Below are positions 21,758 through 35,275 of a DNA stretch of 64,000 nucleotides, in pieces. Source of the stretch: Adiantum capillus-veneris. Its lineage: Eukaryota > Streptophyta > Polypodiopsida > Polypodiales > Pteridaceae. Position numbers and translations under genes: made by a program. A model generated the notes under the pieces. It saw only the letters and a list, made by a program, of their open reading frames with translations. It was not told where the DNA came from and ran no database searches. Every line of letters begins with the position of its first letter. Position 1 is the first letter of the stretch. The stretch spans positions 126,322,970 to 126,386,969 of the forward strand of contig CM043962.1 in assembly GCA_014529385.2 (NCBI GenBank), written 5' to 3'.

Positions 21758-23299
21758 TGTCACCAGGAGGTGTATTTTTCTTGTTGCCTTCCATAAATAA
21801 GTACTAGATATTTTTATTTATTTTTATTTTTACTTGTTTTCCTCGGAACCCTTGAAAAGGTGCAAGTGGACATTGCATGGCCAGTGTGAAACGGCTGCAG
21901 CCAAATGGGTTTCTCACATCGGGGATCTAAGTCGGTCAGATAGGGATTGCCCGGGCCAATTAGCACTGAATTCTGATGAGTATGGAAGCTCGTGTGCGCC
22001 AAACTCGAATTTGGGCCACTCGTCAAGTCACAGCAACTTTATAAGTTGAAAGGGCCCAGTAAATTAACCCACATTGTAGATGTTGGTCAAATGGTAGTCT
22101 TCAATGATGGTCAGGAGACCGATAGGGACGCCATGGAAGCATCTCCTAAAATTTAGGGAACTCCTATTTTTGACCGGAAAATGTATTCGCGTCATTAGCT
22201 CTGGAATGACAAGGGGAACATTTTATTGCTCTGCTGCCAAGTCAACTGACGCACCAGTTGAGATATTTTTAGCAGGGAAAGCCCAAACTCGGAAATTGGG
22301 CGACGAGTCAGCCTGTGAGCGATTCTGCCACTTTGGGAGGCAAAAACGAGCTGCATATCAACAAAGGGGGCGCCATTTTCAGCCTCAGGTGGATTGTAGC
22401 AGGTACAGAAGCTATGGAATGCTTACCTTGCCCTCTATGCACAGTATGGTGACGGGAGTGATGCCCCGCACGCTACATACTGCTCTCTTTCTCCCCTACG
22501 TACAGTATGTTATGCCCCACTAGTGGGCTTCTCATTTGACCTATGTACAGTTCTGGGGGTTTGTGCGTTTGCCAAGGCAAGAGCCTTCTGAACAGGAACC
22601 GGATTAGCTAATTGCTAATCCCCCACAGGTACGCACAATTCCATCACGAAAGATTGCGAGTTTGGAGAGTTTTCTCGCGTGAAAACTCGTCCAATTCACA
22701 GGGGAACTGTCCCATTGTGTGCGGGAGCCCTTGGGACACGCGTAGGTGTGTTCGCTCCGCTAAAAACGATCCGAAACAGGGAATTACAGCCTGTTGTGTT
22801 TTTCTGCAGGTTTAGGGTTTCGCACTTAAACTGCAAGGGAACATCGGGGGAGCCTCGTGAGAGCCTTGGGATGCGTGTACAGGCTTTTGGGCTCCCGGCA
22901 GTGAAAAACAGAGAATTACAGCCCGCTGAATTTCTGTGACAGCTCACCAGAAAGCTTCCAGATATCGAGGGAATCCGTCCTAGACAGGTTTTGACCTACA
23001 GGGGTTTTTGCGCCGTTATGCTGTCAAAATCCGGTCAAAAACCTGAGTTTTCAGCCCTCGCCAGGTTTGGACAGCTTTGTGAAAGCTTGTGCTAAGTGGT
23101 CGGATCGTCTAGCTTAATTTGAATAAAGAAATACCGAAAGGGGCGCCAGTCTTTGGGGCCTACAGGGTGTTGGTCTCGTGTGCGCAGTGACATTCTAGTC
23201 GCTGGACGCAACTGTGTTCTCTTCCCTTCTCAGTGCTCTGTGTAAAGTTAACAGGTAATTGAAATAGTACCGCCCTCTACGTTGTATAGGCTGGTTATA
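21758..23299 (+). repeat. Element C1 5' LTR
   Basis: 1542 bp, TGTCACCAGGAGG..GGTTATA. It is about 30 bp longer than its partner, mostly from an AT-rich insert near 21798-21832. The shared LTR motif is at 23122-23160. Confidence 0.92.
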
Positions 23300-23316
23300 T
23301 GGTTCCATCGACGGGA
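23300..23316 (+). other. Primer-binding site of C1
   Basis: TGGTTCCATCGACGGGA directly after the LTR. It is not the initiator-Met type used by A, B, E and F. D has the same 17 bases. The matching tRNA is not identified here. Confidence 0.7.
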
Positions 23317-23384
23317 TAGTCACTTTTTCTTCAAAAAGTGCAGCGTGGATTGTTGTGGGTGAAAGCAACACAGAGCTTGTCGAT

Positions 23385-26300
23385 ATGGCAGAGAAGAGAG
23401 ACCAAGTACCTGAAGAGGGATCTTCCTCACATGGCACAGAGAAAATTCCTTAAACTCTTCAAGAAGAGGACAAGTTGTTTAGAACTCAACTGCGTTGTTG
23501 CATGGACATGTTTCAACAGTTGGCTAACAACCCAAGGATGCAGAAATTCTTACAGGCTCCGACACAGGGTTTTCAGCCTCCTACACAGGGCATGACTGAG
23601 CCGTTGCAGGAAAAGGAGATTTCCAATGCGCAGAGGACTCATGATGCTCGAGGGAAAGCCCATGTTGTTGAGCAACTAGCGGTGTCCAATGATCCAAAGC
23701 AACTTGCTTTAGCTGGACAGGAACCGTTTGTGAATGGTCAAGGGAGCAATGAACAGGCTATGCGTCAGACCCTTCCATTACCTAATACTTATCCTGGTTA
23801 TTTTGGAGGTGGTTCAGTGTTTCAAGCTATAGCTGGACCTTCCACAGGTTATATGCCAAGGAATGTGTTCGGGACAATGCAAACAAGCATGGGTAGCCCT
23901 ATGTACGCAAACATGGGTGTCCAACCAAGTTTTCAGGGTGCCTATGGCCAGTTTCAAGTGCCTGGAACACAATTTGGTATGGCTGGTTTTTCGCAGCCAT
24001 ACGTACAAAATGCAGATATGACAGGGCAAAAAGTTGGTGCGAGTGCTGGAATGAACACTCATGGAGCACCACTGCTACAGGCACCTGTTTATGATAATGT
24101 GGCTCCTTTGAGTCAGCCTAAGGATTACAAGGAAGGTGGGCAGGGAGTGAAGTTTGAACCTTTCAGAGGAACTGAGGACCAATTAAAGGCTTTGACCTTC
24201 ATACAGCAGTTCGATGCAGCTTATGCTGGAGGAAACTTCACGGAATCTTCAAAGATACGCAAGGCTGCCACTTTCTTGAAAGGGAATGCGCTCCAATGGT
24301 GGACCGCATTGTTGAACCAGGGTCAAGCCCCAACAACGTGGGTCCAATTCAAACAACTTTTTGCGCCTGCATGGTTGACAAACACTTTTGAAGTGGATGT
24401 AATGACGGAATGGCACGAGTTGAATGCTAAACAGTGTGCGGATCTGGAAGAGTACAATAAACGGTTTTGGGCCGCACTGTTGCCAATCACCTCTTACAGG
24501 TTTGTGCCTTTGTCAGAACAAATTGAGAAGTACTGTTGCGGATTGCCCAAGAAAATCAGGGACTACTGCACAAAGACTACTGTCATGAATATGTTTCAAT
24601 TGATAGAGAATGCAAGAGTGGCCAACAATCTGTCGAAGGGAGATTCCGATGGATTTAATAGCCACAAGAAAGGGGCCCAGGGCAAACAGTTTTCAGCCAA
24701 GGGCAATGTTGCAGCAAAGCCTTCTGAGTCTCCTGCAAAGAAGCCCTCCACTCAAGAAGCTGATACGTCCAAGAAGCAGTCTAAATCTTCTTCGAAACGA
24801 GGACAAGGACAAAAAAGGCATTTTTCTGGCAAAACTTTTCAAGAAAGGAAAGCTCTTAGGGAGGCCAAGAAATGCTACATTTGTGAACAGGAAGGACACT
24901 TTGCAAATGAGTGCCCACAGAAGAAGTCACGGGATAAGGATGACAAGTCAAACCATAAAGGGAAGAAGCCAAAGCCGAGTGCAGGACTTGTTCCAGATTT
25001 GGTTGGAGATCAACCAAACACAGATGCCACGGAGCTGTGCAGAGCTTGGGGCAAAGTTAGAGACCAGACAGTGCTGGTTTTCTTTGATCCAGGAGCCCGT
25101 GCAAATTTCATATCACCAGAATTGGCATCAAAGTTGGGCATTCGTGCAGAGGAGATGGGTATGACAGGCGAAGCAGGTTTGGCATGCCCAGGACATTCAG
25201 AGCCTGTTACTCCCATTCTGGGAAAGCTTCGTCTGCACATTCAGAGCTATGTGGATGCGGAAGAATTTCATATTATGCCGCTTGAGGGCCGTGATGTGTT
25301 ATTGGGTATCCCATGGTGTTACAGGTTGCATGCTATGGTGGATACTTACAACAAAAAGATTACCCTTGTACATACAGGAAAGACTCATGTCCTTGATGTA
25401 AAGCTTAAAGGCAAGTCTGTTCCAGTTGTTTCTGCTTCTGCTATTTCATCTGTAATAAAGAATCATCTTTCTGCGTACTTGATCTTTGCAAAAGAAGTAC
25501 CTCAAGTTGTATCTAATTTGTCTACCTTAGATAAAGACAGGTCAACTTTTTTGAGTGGTTTCAGTGATTGTTTTTCGGACTCTTTGCCAGGGGAGTTACC
25601 TCCTGAGAGACCTGAGGATCATACTATAGATCTTGTGCCAGGTTCTAGTCCACCGAATAGACCACCATATAGGGTTAGTACAGCCCAGCAGAAAGAGATT
25701 ATGGGTCAGGTCAACAAGCTTTTTTCGCCTGTACTCTTAGTGCAGAAGAAGGATGGTTCATGGCGCATGTGCATTGACTATCGCGCCTTGAATAAGAATA
25801 CCATCAAGAACAGGTTTCCCATACCGAGGATAGATGACATTCTTGATCGGCTTGAGGGAGCGTCATTGTTTACAAGAATAGACCTAAAGAGCGGGTATCA
25901 TCAGATACGCATCAGACCAGAAGATGTCCATAAGACTGCGTTCAGGACAACATTTGGTCTCTATGAGTTTCTTGTCATGCCATTTGATCTCACAAATGCT
26001 CCTGCCACGTTTAATAGAATGATGGACAGAATTTTTAGACCACATAGAAACTTCGTGGGTACCTTCTTTGATGACATGATTGTCTACTCAAAGTCTGAAG
26101 AGGAGCATAGGGATCACTTGACCGCAGTTTTCAATGAGCTACGCAAGAATAGGCTACTCATTAATGCGAAGAAAAGTGAGTTCTTTTTGCAAGAGATTCA
26201 CTTCCTTGGGCACATTGTTTCAAAGGATGGGGTACGCATGGATCCCGCTAAAGTGGAAGCAATTAGGTCATGGCCAGACTTGAAGTCCGTACATGACATT

Positions 26301-26477
26301 CGAAGCTTTCTAGGCTTATGTTCCTACTACAGGAGGTTCATCCGAAATTTTGCTGAGATTGCTTCTCCACTCCATGCACTGCAAGGAAAAGGAGTTACTT
26401 TCAAGTGGACAGCCAAGGAAACACTTGAAAGAGAAGCTGACTTCAGATCCGGTAATTATTTTGCCAGATCTTTCTAA
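23385..26477 (+). pseudogene. C1 Gag, protease and RT
   Basis: The Gag start is ATG 23385 (MAEKRDQVPEEG), with TAA at 23451 after 22 codons; the same frame is then open to 26477. The capsid region has KALTFIQQFDAAYAGGNFTE and LQWWTALL, and the knuckle is CYICEQEGHFANEC. The protease has FFDPGARANFISPELAS with Asp-Pro-Gly. In RT the frame goes from QVNKLF straight to SPVLLVQKKDG, about 13 codons shorter than D. FFDDMIVYSK is intact. The frame is lost near 26420-26450 by a deletion in the RT-RNase H connection. Confidence 0.92.
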
Positions 26478-26829
26478 ACCTTTTGTGGTTCAGTGTGATG
26501 CGTGTGGCCATAGTCTTGGTGCAGTTCTAATGCAGAATGGCCGAGTAGTCGCATATGAGAGCAGAATTCTTTTGAAGACTGAAAGGAACTTGCAAGTCTA
26601 TGAGAAAGAATTGCTGGTAGTAATTCGTGCTCTCACTAGTTGGAAACACTATTTGCTAGGGGCTGATTTTGTTGTCCAAACGGATCATCAAACCTTGCGA
26701 TATTTTCTTACACAGACAAAGTTGTCTGAGAAGCACATGCGATGGGCAAACATCTTGTCAATGTTCCATTTTCAAATTGTGCATGTGCAAGGAAAAAAGA
26801 ACGTGGTGGCTGATGCGTTGTCACGATAG
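26440..26829 (+). pseudogene. C1 RNase H
   Basis: The shifted frame carries VVQCDACGHSLGAVLMQ, YEKELLVVIRAL, TDHQTLRYFLT and ends at a TAG (26827-26829), where D has AGG-type coding in DALSRK. It is part of the same Pol as the preceding and following frames. Confidence 0.88.
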
Positions 26830-26844
26830 CCCCAAATTTCAGTA

Positions 26845-28323
26845 GTGTCAATTCCGTACCATTGTGAACTAGACGAAATGAAGACACAATATGCTGAAGA
26901 TTCAGATTTTGCAAGGATCTATGACCAGCTTGTTGATGGGCAACATCATGAGCACTATATGCTTAAGAATGACTTTCTCATGATGCATGGAAAGTTATGC
27001 GTTACTAAACAGTTACGGCCAAAGATTTTGATGGAAAGTCATGCTCCACCTTATGCTGCACATCGTGGAATTGATGCGACAGTGAAAGGGGTTGAGGCAT
27101 TCTTCTATTGGCTAGCTTTGCGTCAAGATGTTGACATTTTTGTAAGATCATGCTTAGTATGCCAAAAAGTCAAATTTGACAGACAAAAGCAACCGGGATT
27201 GTTGCAGCCATTGCCGATCCCTGATAGGCCATGGGAAAGTATAGCAATGGACTTTATCTTTGATCTTCCAAGGACGCAAACAGGAAATGATGAGATTTGG
27301 ACTATCATTTGTAGGTTCAGTAAGCATGCCCATTTCATTCCTGTTAGGAAGAAGATAAAGCCAGAACACATGGTCAAGATATTCATGGGCAATATCTTTA
27401 AATATCATGGGATGCCTCAGTCAGTTGTCAGTGACAGGGATCCACGTATGACGAGTCTTTTCTGGAAGGCATTGTTTGAGAACATGGGCACTACGCTCAA
27501 GTTCTCTTCTTTGTTTCATCCGCAAACTGATGGACAGTCAGAAGAGGCAAATTCTACTGTCTTGGACCTACTCAAATGTTATGTCTCAGAGCACAAGGCA
27601 ATTTGGGAACACCATCTCCCATTGGTTGAATATGCTTACAATAACACTGTGCATACATCAACAGGTAAGGCACCATTTGAGATAGTGGAAGGAGGAAAGA
27701 AAGTCCCACCCATTTTGCAGACTAAGGACAAGATATTTGAGGCAGACAAGTATGTACAAGATATGGATGAAACATACAGGAAGATAAAGATTGCTCTTGA
27801 GAAGACTCAGGCTAAGCAAAAGAAAGCTGCTGATCGTCACCGTCGTGAACTTGTATTTTCACTTGGTGATTGGGTACTTTTGCGATTTGAAAAGGCCAGG
27901 TTAAGGAAAAGGAAAGGCAAGGAACGCTTGTTTCCTAAGCTCAGTATGCGATATTATGGTCCTTTTCAAATTTCAGAAAAGCTCAGCGATGTAGCTTACA
28001 GGTTAAAGCTACCAGAAGGCTGGAAAATACATAATGCTTTTCATGTCAGCCTTCTAAGGCCCTTTGTTGGTGATGTGCCAGAGAATATGCTTGATGAGGA
28101 ACAACCCGAAGTGGAAGAATTGGATGAAATCCTTGTTCCTGAACAGATATTGGCACATAAAGAAAGAAAGGTTAGAGGAAAGGTTGCAAGACGCTATTTG
28201 GTGAAGTTCAAGAACTATCCATCATTAGATGCCAAATGGATGGAAGAGTCTGAATTGCTTGATTCACCTCAACTATTGCAATTGTATCTTGAAGCCTTTC
28301 AAATGGAACCCATAGTGACTTGA
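26845..28323 (+). pseudogene. C1 integrase with chromodomain
   Basis: 492 codons remain open. Zinc-binding part HRGIDATV..CLVCQKVK; DDE core with MDFIFDLPRTQTGND, SDRDPRM and TDGQSEEANS; then a basic C-terminal region and chromodomain (YLVKFKNYPSLDAKWMEE). The domain itself looks intact, but it is cut off from an initiating frame by the upstream stop. Confidence 0.92.
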
Positions 28324-28632
28324 TGCAGCCTTTTTGCAACAAGGCAAGAGCATGGTTCATGATGCTCAAGAGAGTAGTTAAGCAATTGTATCTACTCTTT
28401 CCATACAGAATTTAGCTAGAGAAGTTTGTGCTCAAGAGTACACTAGAGGACTTCTATGCTTGATATATGTGTCGTAGCCAGGTTGGTGGGATTGTTTAAT
28501 CGTCCAACGCTACATTTCCGGAAGCATGTATATCTTGGATTCCCATCATAGAATATATGTGATATCAGGAGATATTTGCATGTATTATTGGCATGCAAGC
28601 GAGGTCGCTTGCAGTATTTCAAGGGTGGGATG

Positions 28633-30144
28633 TGTCACCAGGAGGTGTATTTTTCCTGTTGCCTTCCGTAAATAAGCTTTCCTCGGAACCCTTGAAAAGG
28701 TGCAAGTGGACATTGCATGGCCAGTGTGAAACGGTTGCAGCCAAATGGGTTTCTCACATCGGGGATCTAGGTCGGTCAGACAGGGACTGCCCGGGCCAGT
28801 TAGCACTGAATTCTGATGAGTATAGAAGCTCGTGTGCGCCAAACTCGAATTTGGGCCACTCGTCAAGTCACAGCAACTTTATAAGTTGAAAGGGCCCAGT
28901 AAATTAACCCACATTGTAGATGTTGGTCAAATGGTAGTCTTCAATGATGGTCAGGAGACCGATAGGGATGCCATGGAAGCATCTCCTAAAATTTAGGGAA
29001 CTGCTATTTTTGATTGGAAAATGTGTTCGCATCATTAGCTCTGGAATGACAAGGGGAACATTTTATTGCTCTGCTGCCAAGTCAACTGACGCACCAGTTG
29101 AGATATTTTTAGCAGGGAAAGCCCAAACTCGGAAACTGGGCGACGTGTCAGCCTGTGAGCGATTCTGCCACTTTGGGAGGCAAAAACGAGCTGCATATCA
29201 ACAAAGGGGGCGGCATTTTCAGCCTCAGGTGGCTTGTAGCAGGTACAGAAGCTATGGAATGCTTACCTTGCCCTCTATCCACAGTATGGTGACGGGAGTG
29301 ATGCCCCGCACGCTACATACTGCTCTCTTTCTCCCCTACGTACAGTATGTTATGCCCCACTAGTGGGCTTCTCATTTGACCTATGTACAGTTCTGGGGGT
29401 TTATGCGCGTTTGCCAAGGCAAGAGCCTTCTGAACAGGAACCGGATTAGCTAATTGCTAATCCCCCACAGGTACGCACAGTTCCATCACGAAAGATTGCG
29501 AGTTTGGAGAGTTTTCTCGCGTGAAAACTCGTCCAATTCACAGGGGAACTGTCCCATTGTGTGCAGGAGCCCTTGGGACACGCGTAGGCGTGTTCGCTCC
29601 GCTAAAAACGATCCGAAACAGGGAATTACAGCCTGCTGTGTTTTTCTGCAAGTTTAGGGTTTCGCACTTAAACTGCAAGGGAACATCGGGGGAGCCTCGT
29701 GAGAGCCTTGGGATGCGTGTACAGGCTTTTGGGCTCCCGGCAGTGAAAAACAGAGAATTACAGCCCGCTGAATTTCTGTGACGACTCACCAGAAAGCTTC
29801 CAGATATCGAGGGAATCCGTCCTAGACAGGTGTTTTTGACCTACACGGGTTTTTGCGCCGTTATGCTGTCGAAATCCGGTCAAAAACCTGCGTTTTCAGC
29901 CCTCGCCAGGTTTGGACAGCTTTGTGAAAGCTTGTGCTAAGTGGTCGGATCGTCTACCTTAATTTGAATAAAGAAATACCGAAAGGGGCGCCAGTCTTTG
30001 GGGCCTACAGGGTGTCGGTCTCGTGTGCGCAGTGACATTCTAGTCGCTGGACGCAACTGTGTTCTCTTCCCTTCTCAGTGCTCTGTGTAAAGTTAACAGG
30101 TAATTGAAATAGTACCGCCCTCTACGTTGTATAGGCCGGTTATA
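28633..30144 (+). repeat. Element C1 3' LTR
   Basis: 1512 bp, close match to 21758-23299. The purine tract AAGGGTGGGATG (28621-28632) precedes it. The shared LTR motif is at 29967-30005. Confidence 0.92.
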
Positions 30145-31003
30145 GCACGTGGTGCCCATCTTGTGACAGTGGTATCAGGGCGTCAGGCGTGTGCTTTTCT
30201 GAAAGCATACCGGTCCTACAAAAGAGGAGACAAAGCTATTGTTATTAGCCACTCCCACCCTTACTTCATCGCGCATCAGGCGCTCCCGTCTTCACCGCTC
30301 ATGTCTTACAGGGCATAAGCCATTGAAGATCACTTGCAGGAGAAGGATCCAAGATTTGTTTCGAGCTGCTCTTTTTCTCAGAGGCAGTGCCATGCAGATG
30401 TTGATGTCTACAGCTACCAAGCAGCATACTCCAAGTACTTGACAAGCTTTCAAGAAAATTTTTGCCCGAAGTTATATGGTTTCTGACATCTTCCTTCGGA
30501 GTGCAACTTCTGGCATAGTGGGGTATCCTGAAATGCTTGCCATGGAACCCTAGCAGATTATAACTTGAAGTTTCTCGACATCTCCCAATAGATGTCTCTT
30601 CACGATCAGATAACCTTGGTAGTTCGGGTGCGATTGCTATCTTGGGACTACCATCGCCGCCAGACGAACATTGTCTGTCCGAGAGCTGAAGGACCTTGTT
30701 GTGGTTCTCTACAACCTTATGAAAGAAACCTAACCCTAATTTTTGGTGCAGGTTTCAGGATAGAAAGTCAATCAACTTTTCGAGCTCGGCTGATGTCGAG
30801 ATTGCTTCTTAAGTTTGAGTTCTGTTTGATCTTGTTTGGTGATCCTCTTTGGAATTTGTTTGAAATGGATGGTATCTGTTTTGAACCTGTCTTGGTGCCG
30901 ATTTGAATTGTTTGACTCTGGTTTTAATATTGGTTTCAATGATTGGTGATTTTACTCCCGGGAGGAGTAGTGAGAAATTATGTTTGAGAATGCTTGTTCA
31001 TAC

Positions 31004-31350
31004 TCATGGCCCGGACCCTTGTGGTTATTTGCGGGTGGAGTATTGAATGATTGAAAAGTGTTGTTTTTACTCATGGCCCGGACCCTTGTGGTTATTTTAC
31101 GGGGGGAGTATTGTTGTTGTTACTCATGGCCCGGACCTGGATGGTTATGCGGGAGGAGTATTAAGAAGTCTGAGCAGTAGTTACTCTCAGCACCTCCAAA
31201 CGACGCAGGCTGCAGTCTAGGGGGCGTTTGGTTGTAAAAGGCCTCTATATCTCATGGCCCGGACCTTTTTAGGTTATTTGCGGGAGGAGTGATGAGGGAG
31301 TCGTTGAACAGCTCATGGCCCGAACCTGTATGGTTATTTGCGGGGGGAGT
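31004..31350 (+). repeat. B2 repeated hairpin-like modules
   Basis: Five spaced copies of CATGGCCCGGACC, a short spacer, GGTTAT(TTG)CGGG and GAGGAGT. The same module occurs three times, reversed, in B1. CCCG..ACC can pair with GGT..CGGG in each copy. Confidence 0.75.
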
Positions 31351-31564
31351 GTTCATCGGCGGCTTTATGTTTCTATGTCTTGTAACATGCATATGTAAGC
31401 ATTTGTGTTGCATTGTGATGTGCCAACTACTGAATATTCGTAATTGGATGAGATTGCCTGGGTATGTAATTTTAGTGCATCAAGACACCCGTGGAAGATT
31501 AGTACGGTCTGGGTGTGATGGCTAATTTTTCTACGCCGGAATATCAAGAGTTCCGATCTGGACA

Positions 31565-31690
31565 AAAGGAAAGCTAACTCCTTGATCAAAAGAGCAAAAA
31601 GGAGAAGCTAACTCCTTGACCAAAACAGCCGAAAGGAGAAGCTAACTCCTTGATCAAAAGAGCAGAAAGGAGAAGCTAACTCCTTAATAA
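31565..31690 (+). repeat. Short tandem units GGAGAAGCTAACTCCTTGA
   Basis: About four units of roughly 35 bp, each with GGAGAAGCTAACTCC, itself nearly self-complementary (GGAG..CTCC), just upstream of the B2 polypurine tract. Confidence 0.7.
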
Positions 31691-31816
31691 AAAGAGCAAA
31701 CTGATTGTCCCTCGAAATGTGTCTCGGAATGACCCTCGGAAATTTTTGAGCTAACTTGAGTTGTTTTGTAGATATGCTGTAATCGAGGACGATAACTCTC
31801 TTTCAAGAAGGGGAGA

Positions 31817-32575
31817 TGTAACAAACTGCTGACGTGTCAAAGCCTAAAGAATGGAGCCAGCTTACAGATATGGCCGAGGGGCCTAAACCCTAAGAAGAAC
31901 AAGTAACAGAAGAAGTGTCACAAAGTGATGACGTGGTTGCCTGAGAGCAGAAAACCCTAACCCTAATTTTTGCCAGAAACCCTGACTGTTGAAACCCTAA
32001 TTCCAGAAATCCTAACTGCTGAAACCCTAATTCCAAAAATCCTAACTGCTGAAACCCTAATTCTGGAGACCCTAACCCTAAAACTTGCAAACCCTAATTT
32101 TTGAAACCGTAACCCTAAAACCTGCAAACCCTAACTCTGGAAACCCTACCCCTAAAACTGCAACAACGTGGCAGATTTTCGAAAATTGCGCTGGTATGAT
32201 GACATGGCAAGCTGTACGAATTTCCGTGATTTACGCTGGCAGCTTTTTGGCTTTGCTTTTGGACCGGAAGCTTTTGAGTTTGAAAGCTTTTCATGTAAAC
32301 TGCTTTTTAGGCCAAGGGCCTTTAAATATGAGGCATTCTCTGGCATGCTTCCTAGCGAAGGTGCAGAGTCTGGAGTACCGGCTTGTACTTTGATGATGCA
32401 ATATAAAGAAATACCAAAAGGGGCACCAAGGTTTGGGGCTAATACTCTCTGGGGTAGAATTTCGCCACTCCGTGTCGCGTGTCGTTTCTCTCTCTTTCAG
32501 TTCAGTTGTTATTGAAGTGCTAAAAGACGTTCAGTCTGTTCTTTTTTCTTGGCACGTGGTGCCCGTCTTGTGACA
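31817..32575 (+). repeat. B2 3' LTR
   Basis: 759 bp, TGTAACAAACTGCTGACG..CGTCTTGTGACA. Contains CCCTAA-type repeats (31960-32150) and the shared motif at 32401-32443. Confidence 0.9.
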
Positions 32576-32643
32576 TGAGCACAATTCGGAGTACTCATCT
32601 TGAGCAAAGTTCAACATTCACTTTTGCTGCACCTTACACACAA

Positions 32644-32840
32644 ATAGTCTCAATTTTGGCCGGATCCATCTTTATCCCTTTCGCTGAGACGATGTGTTCC
32701 AAGAAATTTATCTTAGACAAGAAAATAAAAATTCTTTTTTTTTGCATGCTTCCGTAGTGCCTGGACAACCTACAACAGGTGGTGTCTATGTGCTGCTTCA
32801 TTCATGGAGAAGACGATAATGTCGTCAAAGAAAGTGCGAC
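32644..32840 (-). pseudogene. Gypsy RT fragment
   Basis: On the minus strand FFDDIIVFS (plus 32806-32832) and, after a short gap, FLEHIVSAKGIKMDPAKIET are gypsy RT sequence. It directly abuts the outer end of element A, so A probably inserted into this older pol sequence. Confidence 0.8.
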
Positions 32841-33374
32841 GAGAACTCTTTCGGGGAATTACTTTTCGAGAACCGAATTGCGTTTTGAGCGTCGAGACTA
32901 CGAAGGTAATGTTTTTTTTCATGTTATAATCTTTGACTATTTGTTCACAGGTGTACTTCCTCTTCGCGAGGAGATAGGGTCAAAGGAAGGTATGAGCGTC
33001 TGCAGGAGAAAAGTGCTATGAGGAACTAGAGCCAAATCATCCTAAGGGTTTTGTACCCGAGTTTGAGAGTAGATCCATGGATCTGAGAGTGGTAAACTCT
33101 CGGGTTGGGATCCGGAAGTTGAGATTCCCAAGGAAAGACTTCGCATCCAAGAAAAGGACTCTGGAAAGAGAGTCGGAAGAGAGTTGCAAGAATGCCATGC
33201 CTGAGTCTGGAAGGTGAGATCCAGAGGCGAGAACCTTGATTCTCGAGGATTCGAAATAAGGAACAGAAGTTCCTTGGAATAGGGTTTTGCGTCCTAGGAA
33301 TAGCAAGCTGAGGCTTCCAAGAACCATCATGTCTTATTCAAGAACAAACGTGGTAATACGCTCGGTTCGAGTGC

Positions 33375-33451
33375 TTGTATAGACTTCTCCTCAGTAATAA
33401 AGATGCTATTACGGGGTGGGGAGGGCCAACCCATTTTCTGGTCCCCAGTAC

Positions 33452-33455
<4 letters not shown>
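33375..33455 (+). repeat. LTR fragment related to element F
   Basis: CTTGTATAGAC..AATAAAG..ACGGGGTGGGG..CCCATTTTCTGGTCCCCAGTACTC resembles the polyadenylation region of the F LTR. The 32880-33374 stretch upstream probably belongs to the same LTR, but I cannot set its start. Confidence 0.5.
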
Positions 33456-35190
<1,735 letters not shown>

Positions 35191-35275
35191 TTCTCTAGGG
35201 GCTAGACCTCCTACTGTCCGGAGTCCGTCTAGATGGTCATGCCACGTCATCACTTTGTGACATGATCATTTGGCG

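Larger units (their letters stand above)
21758..30144 (+). mobile_element. Element C1: Ty3/gypsy chromovirus, nearly full length, inactivated
   Basis: 8387 bp with LTRs at 21758-23299 and 28633-30144 and GCACG duplicated at 21753-21757 and 30145-30149. It is the closest relative of D in the window (same primer site, same Gag-Pol architecture). Coding is broken by an early stop, a 13-codon deletion in RT, a frameshift and a further stop. It is inserted in the 5' LTR of B2. Confidence 0.95.
30169..31816 (+). other. B2 internal region, no intact gene
   Basis: About 1.65 kb without a readable gene. The first part corresponds to the ORF of B1 but is frameshifted. TAG followed by ATG (about 30589-30594) matches B1. 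From 31004 to 31350 it holds five copies of a module with CTCATGGCCCGGACC and GGTTATTTGCGGG then GGAGT. From 31565 to 31690 there are four units of AAAGGAGAAGCTAACTCC, followed by the purine tract. Confidence 0.75.
20979..32575 (+). mobile_element. Element B2: non-autonomous LTR retrotransposon split by C1
   Basis: 5' LTR 20979-21757 continues at 30150-30168 after C1; internal region 30169-31816; 3' LTR 31817-32575. The primer site (TGGTATCAGGGCG at 30170) and the purine tract (AGAAGGGGAGA) are present. Without C1 it is about 3.2 kb. It lies in the A 3' LTR. The flanking five bases do not match (TCATT and TGAGC), so a deletion or recombination probably altered one side. Confidence 0.88.
1960..32638 (+). 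mobile_element. Element A 3' LTR, split by nested insertions
   Basis: The LTR is in three pieces: 1960-2053, 19821-20978 and 32576-32638. Put end to end they match, in order, the uninterrupted reversed A-type LTR at 35276-36454, including the run through the GGAAGTG..CACTTTTGTGAG junction. The first gap is solo LTR B0 with TGTTC duplicated on both sides (2049-2053 and 19816-19820). The second gap is element B2. The LTR ends in TTACA at 32638, as at 78. The middle piece also carries a 165-bp tandem duplication. About 60 bp next to the B2 insertion are missing compared with the reversed copy. Confidence 0.85.

Noticed and set aside
31004-31350. CRISPR-like spaced repeats
   Set aside because: Units are diverged, spacing is irregular, and they lie inside a eukaryotic LTR element with no associated cas genes.
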